Source: JBPCOB01 sp051000715 (GTDB taxonomy: Bacteria > Actinomycetota > Actinomycetes > JALYNC01). Taken from it: a stretch of 7,271 nucleotides of DNA. The DNA lies in contig JBPCOB010000209.1 in NCBI GenBank assembly GCA_051000715.1, positions 1 to 7,271 on the forward strand. Reading direction: 5' to 3'. Below are positions 1-6,747 of this stretch, piece by piece. The position numbers and the translations under genes are program-made. The notes beneath the pieces were generated by a model, which saw only the letters and a list, made by a program, of their open reading frames with translations, was not told the DNA's origin and ran no database searches. The stretch's first letter is position 1; the number at the start of each line of letters is the position of its first letter.

Positions 1-570
1 CCAGTCGATCCCGGCCACCACCTGGTCGGTGGTGCCGCTGCCCGCGCAGTTCAACACCCGCACGCCCACGAGCTGGACGCCCTTGGCCACGCCGTACTCC
101 AAGCCGCCGACGGTGCCGGCGACGTGCGTGCCGTGGCCGTTGCAGTCGGTGGCGTCGTTGTCGTTGTCGATGGTGTCGATGCCGGAGGTGGCCCGCCCGC
201 CGAAGGTCTCGTGGGTGAAGCGGATGCCGGTGTCGATGATGTAGGCGTGCACGGTCGAGGCCGTGTTCGGGTAGTTGTAGGAGTTGCTCAGCGGCAGGTC
301 GCGCTGGTCGATGCGGTCCAGTCCCCACGACGGCGGGTTGGTCTGCCGCCCGGCGATGCTGAGCACCTGGTTCTGCTGCACGTAGGCGACGGCCGGGTCG
401 GCGGCGAGTCGGCGGGCGTCGGGCTCGCTCATCCTTGTGGCGAATCCTCGTAGCGCCGCCTGGTAGACGAAGCCGACCGTGCCGTGGTGCTGGTCGGCCA
501 GTCGGGCCGCGGTCGCGCCCACCGAGTTGCTGCCGGTGGTGGTGTTGTTCAGGACCACCAGGTAGCTCCT
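1..570 (-). pseudogene. S8 (subtilisin/proteinase K-like) serine protease, N-terminally truncated and running off the left edge
   Basis: On the minus strand one frame reads without interruption from about 570 to the window edge. It first gives an inhibitor I9 propeptide-like segment (RSYLVVLNN, then AADPAVAYVQQNQ), then the S8 catalytic domain. The catalytic Asp lies in IIDTG (232-234) and the catalytic His is the first His of NGHGTHVAGT (133-135). The catalytic Ser would lie beyond base 1. The spacing fits secreted aqualysin/proteinase K-type enzymes of actinomycetes, which need a signal peptide before the I9 domain. Here no ATG, GTG or TTG precedes the propeptide: the frame runs back to a stop at 610-612 through text belonging to the opposing synthetase remnant. 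I infer that the 5' end was deleted at about 567-576 and the gene is dead. Family identity is firm. Whether the 3' part is intact cannot be seen. Confidence 0.85.
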
Positions 571-572
571 GT

Positions 573-1236
573 GCCGAGCACCTGCTGGCCCCGACCCACG
601 AGGAGCTGTTCAGAACCATCGCGCCGCAACCGGTTCCGTACGACGGCCTGCCGTCCGCCCGGGTTGTCGACACCCCGGACGCCGACCATCGACATCCTGG
701 TGGCCGTGCCCGACGAGCGGTTCCTGCGGGTCGCGCCTGGCACCCGCTGGGCCACCGCGCGAACGAGCCTGGCCGGCAGGTCGCGGATCTGGTCTGCGGG
801 ACTTCGTCCGGGACGGCACCATCGAGACGGCCGAGATCCGCGCTCGCAACCTGGCCCCAGACGGCTCCGGCCCGCGGGAACTCGTCCGCGGCATCGAGGT
901 AGCACACATCTTCCAAGTCGGCCGGTGGTTCGCCGAGGTGCTGGACCTGCGGGTGCTCGACGAGCACGGCAAGCGGGGCGTCGTGACGATGGGCTCCTAC
1001 GGCATCGGGGTGTCCGGGCGGTGGCCGCGCTCGCGGAGTCGACCCACGACGAGCTCGGCCTGTGCTGGCCGGCGGTGGTGGCACCGGCCGACGTGCACCT
1101 GCTCCCAGCGGGGAAGGATGCGGCGGTGCGGGAGGTGGCCGACCGGCTAGCCGCGGAGCTGACCGCGGCCGGCTGCACGGTGCTGTACGACGACCGGCCG
1201 CCGGCCAGCGCCGGGGTGAAGTTCGCCGACGCTAAC
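573..1236 (+). pseudogene. proS: Prolyl-tRNA synthetase remnant (class II), truncated at both ends, internally deleted and frameshifted
   Basis: Pieces in three frames together spell parts of a bacterial ProRS, which charges tRNA-Pro in the cytoplasm. Frame A (573-680) has HLLAPTHEELFR, typical of the stretch leading to motif 2, then jumps straight to SARVVDTPDA of the inserted editing domain. Frame B continues with TIDILVAV (about 684-710), then becomes unclear. Frame C (about 797-1016) has APDGSG, RGIEVAHIFQVG (887 onward), LRVLDEHGK and TMGSYGIGVS. Frame B resumes from about 1018 with AVAALAESTHDELGLCWP, APADVHLLPAGKD and the anticodon-binding domain ending GVKFADA at 1233. The last shift looks like one lost C in GTGTCCGGGCGG, since one more C would restore VSRAVAALAE. 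The first catalytic third, motif 2 and the C-terminal end are missing, against about 570-580 aa for an intact enzyme. It cannot be functional; an intact copy must exist elsewhere. Identity is firm, exact breakpoints approximate. Confidence 0.85.
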
Positions 1237-1243
1237 CACGTAA

Positions 1244-1259
1244 CAGAAACTTATTCTGC
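1244..1259. promoter_or_regulatory. Candidate IclR-type operator upstream of the dimethylformamidase-like gene
   Basis: CAGAA and TTCTGC are separated by five bases (ACTTA). The same half-sites with the same five-base gap occur in the IclR intergenic region (GCAGAA at 4382-4387 and TTCTGC at 4393-4398). A TANNNT-type -10 candidate, TATGGT, follows at 1262-1267; no convincing -35 is visible. The site lies about 38 bases before the ATG at 1297, in a short AT-rich stretch right after the synthetase remnant. Binding by the local IclR protein is inferred from the shared half-sites only. Confidence 0.4.
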
Positions 1260-1296
1260 AGTATGGTGATCGACACCCTCCGACGATGAGGACAGC

Positions 1297-3507
1297 ATGG
1301 CCCCGGCGTCGCCCAATGGCACCTCCTCCAGTGGCACAGCGCCGTCGGCGCGAAGCGATCTTCCGGTGGTCGGCTACGCCGAACCCTGGAGCGTCGCTCC
1401 CGGCGAGCGGGTCCGGTTCCGCGTCAGTTGCCAGCATCCGGCGTACCACGCCGAGATCGTGCGGCTCATCCATGGTGACGATCGCCCCGGCGCACCGGGC
1501 CTGAAAGAGCAGCCGGTGGCGACGGCAATAGCCGGTGAGTACGCCGGTCGGTCCGAGACGTACCCGCTTGGGTCCTCCGTCCTCGTGCCCGACGCGGAGG
1601 CGTTGCGCGCGGGCGGCAGCCTCACACTGACAGCGTGGATCATGCCGACCACCCCCCAGAAAGGGGTGCAGGGGCTGCTGACGAAGTGGTCGCGCGAGGA
1701 GAACATCGGCTACGGCTTGTTGATCGACGGCCGGGGCGAACTTGGGCTGTGGCTGGGCGGACGGGCAACCGGGATACAGCGCGTGTCGAGCGGCGCCGCC
1801 CTTCGCGCCGGGCAATGGTACTTCGTCGCTGCCGCCTTCGACCCGGTGACGGGGTCGGTCCTGCTCATGCAGCGTCCCCACCCGCTCTGGCCCGTCGACT
1901 CCACCGATGTCGTCGTCGAGCGCGAGGTCAATCGCCCGACGGCTGACGATTCCGGGGCACCTTTCCTGATGGCGGTGTGGCCCGGTGCCGACGTCGGTGG
2001 CCGGACTGCTGGTTACGGTCACTACAACGGCAAGATCGAGGCACCGGCCGTCTATGGCGCACTGCTCGGACCCGACATGCTTGAACGACATGCCGCCGGG
2101 GACCGGCTCCCGGAAGGCATACCGCTTCGAGCGGCTTGGGACTTCGCATTGGACACGGCGACCGACCGAGTGCGCGACGTGTCCGGCGGCGGGCTAGACG
2201 GTCACGCTGTCAACCTGCCGGCCCGGGGGATGAGCGGTCACCTGTTCGTTGGCGGGGAGCGGGCGTGGCCGCGCGCTCCCGAAACCCATGCGGCACTGCA
2301 CTTCCATGACGACGACCTGGAGGACTGCGGCTGGGAGGTAGCTTTCGAGTTGACCGTTCCCACCGACCTGGGCAGCGGGGTCTACGCGGCGAAGCTGACG
2401 GCGGAGGGGACCGACTACCACGTGCCGTTCTTCCTCCGCCCGAAGGGCCGCCGAGCGATCGCACCGGTCCTCTTTCTGGTGCCGACGAACTCGTATTTGG
2501 CGTATGCCAACTTCCGCGAGCCCTTCGCCGCGGAGCGCGGCGTGCTGGGTCTGTACCACTTCCATGCTGACGGGAGCGCGGTCTTCTATTCCTCCGCCTT
2601 GCGGCCGATCGTGAACTTGAGACCAGGCGTGAACTTCGACATTCTGGACAAGCACGGCGCCCCGCACCAGTTCAATGCCGACCTCTACCTGGTCGATTGG
2701 CTTGCCGCCAAGGGCTTCGAGTTCGACGTCGCCACTGACGAGGATCTCGACCGGGAGGGCGCTGGGTTGCTGGGCCAATACCGGACGGTGCTCACCGGCA
2801 GCCATCCGGAATACTGGTCCGGGACCATGCTCGACGGGCTGCACGCCTACCTGGACAACGGCGGGCGGCTGATGTATCTAGGGGGAAACGGGCTCACCTG
2901 GGCGACGACATTCGACCCGCTGCGCAGGCACGTGCTCGAGGTTCGCCGCGGCGGCGACGGGATCCGTACGGCAACCGCGGGCGAGCGGTACCACAGCACG
3001 ACAGGCGAACTCGGGGGACCGTGGCGTGAGCGTGGCAGATCGCCACATCTTCTCCTCGGCGTTGGCTCGATCGCGCAGGGGTTCGACCGTTCATCGCCGT
3101 ACCGCCGACAGCCGGACAGCTTCGACCCGCGCGCTGCATGGATGTTTGACGGTGTCGACGAGGAGCTGATCGGGGACTTCGGCCTGACGATGGGAGGGGC
3201 CGCCGGGTTCGAGATCGACTGCGCCGACAGATACCTGGGAACACCGCCGCACGCCCTGATCGTGGCCAGCGCGGGCGAGTTCTCCCCGACCTATGAACAT
3301 CAGCACCCCGTACACGTCGCCGGTACAACCCTCGACCGGCACGAGGCCATGCGATGCGACATGGTGTGCTTCGAAACGACGAACGGTGGTGCGGTGTTCT
3401 CGGTCGGCTCGATCGCCTATTGCGGCGCCCTGTCACACAATGGCTACGTCAACAACATCTCGCGAATCACCGAGAACGTGCTGCGACGCTTCTCCGCGCC
3501 CGCTTGA
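1297..3507 (+). CDS. N,N-dimethylformamidase large (beta) subunit-like hydrolase
   Basis: This 736-aa protein is close to the length of the known dimethylformamidase large subunit (about 760 aa), the iron-dependent enzyme that cleaves N,N-dimethylformamide to dimethylamine and formate. The N-terminal part carries the family block RLIHGDDRPGAPGLKE (residues 56-71). A LamG/concanavalin-like beta domain spans about 107-285 (LTLTAWIMP, WYFVAAAFD). The C-terminal half (about 385-735) is the amidotransferase-like catalytic fold, with PTNSYLAYAN (Y400, Y403), FYSS (Y431) and SHPEYWS (H503, E505). In the studied enzyme, iron is held by two Tyr and one Glu, with a His two residues before that Glu; H503/E505 fit this and Y400 or Y403 plus Y431 are candidates for the Tyr ligands. 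No signal peptide is seen, so it should be cytoplasmic. GAGGA at 1288-1292 supports ATG 1297, though the gap is short. The small subunit gene is not adjacent, so the substrate may differ. The gene ends 4 bases from the convergent regulator. Confidence 0.85.
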   Translation: MAPASPNGTSSSGTAPSARSDLPVVGYAEPWSVAPGERVRFRVSCQHPAYHAEIVRLIHGDDRPGAPGLKEQPVATAIAGEYAGRSETYPLGSSVLVPDAEALRAGGSLTLTAWIMPTTPQKGVQGLLTKWSREENIGYGLLIDGRGELGLWLGGRATGIQRVSSGAALRAGQWYFVAAAFDPVTGSVLLMQRPHPLWPVDSTDVVVEREVNRPTADDSGAPFLMAVWPGADVGGRTAGYGHYNGKIEAPAVYGALLGPDMLERHAAGDRLPEGIPLRAAWDFALDTATDRVRDVSGGGLDGHAVNLPARGMSGHLFVGGERAWPRAPETHAALHFHDDDLEDCGWEVAFELTVPTDLGSGVYAAKLTAEGTDYHVPFFLRPKGRRAIAPVLFLVPTNSYLAYANFREPFAAERGVLGLYHFHADGSAVFYSSALRPIVNLRPGVNFDILDKHGAPHQFNADLYLVDWLAAKGFEFDVATDEDLDREGAGLLGQYRTVLTGSHPEYWSGTMLDGLHAYLDNGGRLMYLGGNGLTWATTFDPLRRHVLEVRRGGDGIRTATAGERYHSTTGELGGPWRERGRSPHLLLGVGSIAQGFDRSSPYRRQPDSFDPRAAWMFDGVDEELIGDFGLTMGGAAGFEIDCADRYLGTPPHALIVASAGEFSPTYEHQHPVHVAGTTLDRHEAMRCDMVCFETTNGGAVFSVGSIAYCGALSHNGYVNNISRITENVLRRFSAPA

Positions 3508-3511
3508 TCGC

Positions 3512-4315
3512 TTAGGCCAGGTCAGTGGATGCCCGCGCGGCGACGCCGGCCATCGTCTTGGCGACGGCCGGCATCCTCGAGGTGTCCAGCCGCAGCAGTG
3601 GCGCCGAAAGCGCGATCGCGGCCCGCGGCTCGCCGAACGCATTCCGGACGACCACCGCGACGGCGGCGATGTCCGGCTCGCTCTCGCTGCAGTTGGTCGC
3701 ATAACCCTGCACGCGCACCTGTTCCAGTTCACGCATCAACCGGCTGCGGGTGGTGATCGAGCGTGGCGTCAGCCGGGCCAGCCGGTCCGACGGGTACAGC
3801 TCGGCCAATCGAGCCGGGGGCAACTCAGCCAGCAGCGCCTTGCCACCCGACGTCGTGTGAGCTGGGTATGCTCTTCCTACCCGAGAACTGGTGCGCAGGG
3901 CCTTCGAGCTCTCGACGCTATCCAGAAAGAGCGCCGACGCTTCGTCGAGAACCATCAGATGAACGGTCTCGCCCAGCGTTCTGCTCAGCTGTTCCAAGAC
4001 CGGACGCAGATGCTGCCGGATGTCCATCTGGCGCACGATCGACAGCCCGATGTCGACCAGTGCCGGACCGGAGGTGTACGCCTTCGTGGCCGGGTCCTGT
4101 CGGATCAGCTCACGCGCCTGCAACATCGCCAGCAGTCGATGGGCAGTCGAGCGGCCAACGCCGAGCTGCTCACTCGCCTGGGCCACTCCGATCAGCCTGT
4201 GGTCGCGGAACATCAGCAGCAGCCGGAGGGCGTTGTCCACGGAGTTGATCGGGTACCGAGGCTTCGCGCCCCCAACCGTCGCGGGAGGTCGCGCCGTGCG
4301 CTCCGCCCCTGGCAT
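3512..4315 (-). CDS. IclR-family transcriptional regulator
   Basis: This 267-aa protein has the two-domain layout of IclR regulators. An N-terminal winged helix-turn-helix spans about residues 24-84 (INSVDNALRLLLMF, then LGVGRSTAHRLLAML as recognition helix around 52-64, and the wing ending AYTSGPALVDIG). A C-terminal effector-binding domain follows, with RAYPAHTTSGGKALLAELP and GYATNCSESEPDIAAVAVVV typical of the family. Proteins of this family bind short palindromes as dimers or tetramers and respond to small metabolites, usually of the pathway they control. The gene is divergent from the hydrolase/cyclase operon across about 100 bases holding an operator-like element. It converges on the dimethylformamidase-like gene with 4 bases between the stop codons. 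A GGAGGA sits 12 bases before the ATG at 4313-4315, slightly far; the first about 20 residues are a non-conserved tail. The role as local regulator is inferred from position and shared operator motifs; the ligand is unknown. Confidence 0.92.
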   Translation of the reverse strand: MPGAERTARPPATVGGAKPRYPINSVDNALRLLLMFRDHRLIGVAQASEQLGVGRSTAHRLLAMLQARELIRQDPATKAYTSGPALVDIGLSIVRQMDIRQHLRPVLEQLSRTLGETVHLMVLDEASALFLDSVESSKALRTSSRVGRAYPAHTTSGGKALLAELPPARLAELYPSDRLARLTPRSITTRSRLMRELEQVRVQGYATNCSESEPDIAAVAVVVRNAFGEPRAAIALSAPLLRLDTSRMPAVAKTMAGVAARASTDLA

Positions 4316-4345
4316 CGCCGCATCATATCCTCCGCGATCGGGGGC

Positions 4346-4374
4346 TTGTTCGCCGCCACGATTCGGCCTAGCGT
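4346..4374 (+). promoter_or_regulatory. Candidate promoter of the hydrolase/cyclase operon
   Basis: TTGTTC (4346-4351) and TAGCGT (4369-4374) lie 17 bases apart and fit the loose TTGNNN / TANNNT pattern of actinobacterial housekeeping promoters. The match is weak base by base. The -10 element runs into the operator that starts at 4373, a layout expected for repression by the divergently encoded IclR protein. Confidence 0.35.
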
Positions 4375-4398
4375 CTGCATAGCAGAAGCACGTTCTGC
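4373..4398. promoter_or_regulatory. Candidate IclR operator with three half-sites in the divergent intergenic region
   Basis: A near-palindrome, GTCTGC-ATA-GCAGAA (4373-4387, one mismatch at the outer base), is followed five bases later by a third half-site, TTCTGC (4393-4398). A palindrome plus an extra half-site is a known arrangement for IclR-family proteins such as PcaU. The element lies between the start codon of the IclR gene and that of the hydrolase, so it could serve both autoregulation and control of the operon. The perfect form of the palindrome recurs at 6731-6745. Confidence 0.6.
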
Positions 4399-4400
4399 CA

Positions 4401-4408
4401 AGAGGGAG
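4401..4408 (+). promoter_or_regulatory. Ribosome binding site that selects GTG 4414 as hydrolase start
   Basis: AGAGGGAG ends five bases before GTG 4414. The in-frame GTG at 4408 overlaps the end of this site and so could not be served by it. No competing Shine-Dalgarno sequence is seen further upstream; the preceding bases are the operator half-site. Confidence 0.6.
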
Positions 4409-4413
4409 TGCCC

Positions 4414-5730
4414 GTGGAGCTCACCAGACAACAGGGAGTGCTGCCGAGCGGGTCGCAGTATCTGATCGAGGTCCCCGACAAGTGGAACGGCATCCTCCTG
4501 CTCAGCTGCCGACCGTTGCCGCGGGATGAAGGCGAACCGCCCTGGGAGTCCGGTGAACCGCTTCTTGCTCACCTGCTGCAGCAGGGATACGCGCTGGCCG
4601 GCTCGGCGAACACGATCTTCTGGCCGCTGGAGCGGCTGTTCGCCGATCAGGTTCCTCTGCTGGAGGAGTTCGACCGTGCCGTGACCTCGCCGCGGCACAC
4701 CATCGCCTGGGGACCTTCGATCGGCGGGATCATGACCGCCGGACTCGTCCAGCTCATGCCGGAGCGATTGTCCGGAGCACTGCCGCTGTGCGGCAACCTG
4801 GCCGGAGCTGTGGCGATCCACAACCGCGAGTTGGACATCGCGTTCGTCGTCAAGACCTTGCTGGCGCCGACCAGCGACCTGCAGTTGGTACGGATCCGCG
4901 ACCCGGAGGCGAATCTCCGGCTCGCGTACTCCGTCCTCGAGGAGGCGGCGGCGACACCGCGGGGCAGGGCCCGACTGGCGCTGGCGGCAGCGATCGGGAA
5001 CATTCCGGGCTGGCGCGACGATGGCTCCGCTGAAGAGCCGGCGGCCGAGGACGTCACCTCCCGACTGGACAACCAGCTGCGTTGGTTCGATGAACCCGGC
5101 TTCTTCGTCTACTTCGTGGCCAGGGCGCAGGTCGAACGGCAGGCCGGCGGAAACTTCTCCTGGAACACCGGCGTCGACTACGCCAGCCTGCTCGCACGAT
5201 CGATCAACCGGGGGCAGGTGCAGACGCTGTACGAGGAGGCCCGGCTCGACCTGTCCACCGACCTGAGCCGGCTGGCCTCGGCTGAGCGCGTGGACGCCGA
5301 CCCGGATGCGGTCTCCTACCTGGAGCGGCACATCGTGTTCTCCGGCGACCTCGGCGACGTGCCCGTGCTGGCGGTGCACACAGATGGGGACGGGCTCGTA
5401 ACGCCCGACAACATGACGGCGTACGCAGATGTGGTCGGCTGGGCCGGGCAGGCGGACCTGCTCAGGCAGCTGTTCGTCCACCGCGGCGGTCACTGCACGT
5501 TCACCGCGGCCGAGACGCTGACGGCCCTCCACGCGCTGATCGAGCGCGTCGAGTCGGGCAGCTGGCCGCGCCTCGACCCGGACACCCTCAACGCCACCGC
5601 CGCCAACCTGCAGCGCGGGCTCGTCGCGCTGCCCAACGATCGGATCACCGATCCAGCGTTCTTCCGGTTCCAGCCGTGGTCGTTCCCCCGGCCGTACGAC
5701 GTCCGCGACCGCGGTCAGGTGGTTGGGTGA
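4414..5730 (+). CDS. Alpha/beta hydrolase with complete catalytic triad
   Basis: From GTG 4414 the protein has 438 residues and reads as one alpha/beta-hydrolase domain with a large helical insertion (about residues 110-250). The nucleophile elbow is WGPSIGG with Ser102. The likely acid is Asp326 in HTDGDGLVTP (Asp324 is the alternative). The general base is His360 in HRGGHCTF. Upstream, WNGILLLS near the start and GYALAGSANT match a group of actinobacterial hydrolases annotated only as alpha/beta hydrolase. No signal peptide or membrane segment is seen, so it probably acts in the cytoplasm, unlike secreted tannase-like relatives. The elbow has Pro where many relatives have His (GHSMGG), next to the nucleophile. 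The first gene of a two-gene operon, it overlaps the cyclase gene by four bases. An ester, thioester or amide could be the substrate; the sequence does not decide. Family call firm, function open. Confidence 0.82.
   Translation: MELTRQQGVLPSGSQYLIEVPDKWNGILLLSCRPLPRDEGEPPWESGEPLLAHLLQQGYALAGSANTIFWPLERLFADQVPLLEEFDRAVTSPRHTIAWGPSIGGIMTAGLVQLMPERLSGALPLCGNLAGAVAIHNRELDIAFVVKTLLAPTSDLQLVRIRDPEANLRLAYSVLEEAAATPRGRARLALAAAIGNIPGWRDDGSAEEPAAEDVTSRLDNQLRWFDEPGFFVYFVARAQVERQAGGNFSWNTGVDYASLLARSINRGQVQTLYEEARLDLSTDLSRLASAERVDADPDAVSYLERHIVFSGDLGDVPVLAVHTDGDGLVTPDNMTAYADVVGWAGQADLLRQLFVHRGGHCTFTAAETLTALHALIERVESGSWPRLDPDTLNATAANLQRGLVALPNDRITDPAFFRFQPWSFPRPYDVRDRGQVVG
5717..5722 (+). promoter_or_regulatory. 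Ribosome binding site that selects GTG 5727 as cyclase start
   Basis: AGGTGG ends four bases before GTG 5727, inside the 3' end of the hydrolase gene. It favours the GTG start that overlaps the hydrolase stop (GTGA, 5727-5730) over the upstream in-frame ATG at 5676, which would add a 17-residue Arg/Pro-rich tail encoded entirely within the hydrolase gene. Confidence 0.6.
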
Positions 5731-6716
5731 CGCTCAAGACGGGCGACGACTGGACTGACGAGGAGCTCGACGGGCTGTTCATGCGGGTCTCAAACGTCGG
5801 TCGATGGGGCGCCGACGACGAGCTGGGGACCCTGAACTTCATCACGCCGCACAAGCGCCGGTCGGCGGCCGCTCTCGTGCAGGACGGGAAAGTCGTCTCG
5901 ATGGCACACCCGCTCCGCATCCGGGCGACCGCCGCGCGACCCCAGCAGGTGGACCACCGGATGCTCTACTGGAACGTCCCGGACAATCCGCTCCGTGGCC
6001 CGCCAAGCGCCGGCGACTACCTCGGCCTGGAGATTCATCAGCACGGGCTCACCCACCTCGACTCCGTCAGCCACATCGGCAGCCGGCACGGCCGCGCCTA
6101 CAACGACCGGGCGTTCGACGATGTCGCGACGGAGGAGGGTCTGCGTCACGGCTCGGTGTTCGCGCAGCGCGACGGCATCGTCTCGCGTGGAGTGCTGCTC
6201 GATGTCGCGGCCGCACTGGGCGTCGACTGGCTGGAGTCCGATCATCTGATCACCGCTGGCCAGCTGGAGGTCGCGGAGCGGCACGGCCGGGTGCACGTCG
6301 GTCGCGGGGACGTTCTCGTCGTTCGGGTCGGCGCCGAGGCGCGTGCCGACGCGTGCGGGCCTAGCCCGCTGGGTTCCGGACCGGGACCGGACGCGGTCGC
6401 CTGGCTGCACGAGCGAGAGGTCGCGGTGTACGCCGGTGACGCTCCAGAGCACTTGGCCGAGGCAGGCGCCCGTATCCTCGGCCTGCTTCCGGCCGATTCC
6501 CACCACGATGCCGCGTCCAGCACCACCGGCTTCCCGCTCCTGCTCCATCAGATCGGCATTCCGGCGATGGGGCTGGTCTTGCTCGACTACTGCCGGGTGG
6601 AGGAACTGGCCGGCGTGTGCGCCGAGACGGGGCGCTATGAGTTCCTCTTCACCGCAGCGCCGCTGGCGCTGCCCGGAGGTACCGGCTCGCCCGTGAACCC
6701 GCTGGCGATCTTCTGA
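5727..6716 (+). CDS. Cyclase-family (PF04199) metal-dependent hydrolase
   Basis: The 329-aa product belongs to the family of kynurenine formamidase and isatin hydrolase, metal enzymes that hydrolyse amide or lactam C-N bonds. The metal signature is seen as HGLTHLDSVSH: His106, His110, Asp112 and His116. It is a variant of the usual HxGTHxDxxxH, with one extra residue between the first His and the Thr. The N-terminal part (RWGADDELGTLNFITP) and AVYAGDAPEH are typical of the longer, about 320-aa branch of the family. No signal peptide is seen. Its GTG start overlaps the hydrolase stop codon by four bases, implying translational coupling and joint action with it. Together with the dimethylformamidase-like gene, a role in degrading an amide or N-formyl compound is likely, but members of this branch are mostly uncharacterised, and tryptophan catabolism is not supported by any neighbour. 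Family identity firm; substrate unknown. Confidence 0.88.
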   Translation: MTLKTGDDWTDEELDGLFMRVSNVGRWGADDELGTLNFITPHKRRSAAALVQDGKVVSMAHPLRIRATAARPQQVDHRMLYWNVPDNPLRGPPSAGDYLGLEIHQHGLTHLDSVSHIGSRHGRAYNDRAFDDVATEEGLRHGSVFAQRDGIVSRGVLLDVAAALGVDWLESDHLITAGQLEVAERHGRVHVGRGDVLVVRVGAEARADACGPSPLGSGPGPDAVAWLHEREVAVYAGDAPEHLAEAGARILGLLPADSHHDAASSTTGFPLLLHQIGIPAMGLVLLDYCRVEELAGVCAETGRYEFLFTAAPLALPGGTGSPVNPLAIF

Positions 6717-6728
6717 TGAACGGGCGCC

Positions 6729-6747
6729 CCTTCTGCATAGCAGAAGG
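6729..6747. promoter_or_regulatory. Perfect palindromic operator candidate (third IclR-type site)
   Basis: CCTTCTGC and GCAGAAGG, perfect 8-base arms around ATA, form the best version of the motif in the window. The core TTCTGC-ATA-GCAGAA matches 14 of 15 bases of the site at 4373-4387. It starts 12 bases after the cyclase stop codon and about 50 bases before the small ORF at 6799, with TAGTTT (6753-6758) as a possible -10. It is not a good terminator: the loop is only three bases and no T-run follows. It is more likely an operator for a gene to the right. Confidence 0.55.

Noticed and set aside
484..1269. A 261-codon plus-strand open frame that could be taken as one hypothetical protein
   Set aside because: It stitches together an out-of-frame start, two in-frame pieces of the prolyl-tRNA synthetase remnant and nonsense between them; neighbouring frames hold the missing synthetase pieces.
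1147..2091. A 314-codon minus-strand open frame opposite the dimethylformamidase-like gene
   Set aside because: It spans the synthetase remnant, the intergenic promoter region and the start of a recognised gene, and shows no protein-like motifs.
4213..5532. A 439-codon minus-strand open frame opposite the alpha/beta hydrolase
   Set aside because: It is antisense to a gene with a full catalytic triad and overlaps the regulator start; its translation is low-complexity Arg/Gln/Val-rich text typical of the antisense of GC-rich genes.
5676..5726. ATG 5676 as the start of the cyclase-family gene
   Set aside because: It would add a 17-residue Arg/Pro-rich tail inside the hydrolase gene; GTG 5727 has its own Shine-Dalgarno site and a classic four-base overlap with the upstream stop.
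6729..6747. Intrinsic terminator after the cyclase gene
   Set aside because: The stem is perfect but the loop is three bases and no T-rich tract follows; the core sequence repeats at the regulator's divergent region, which fits an operator.
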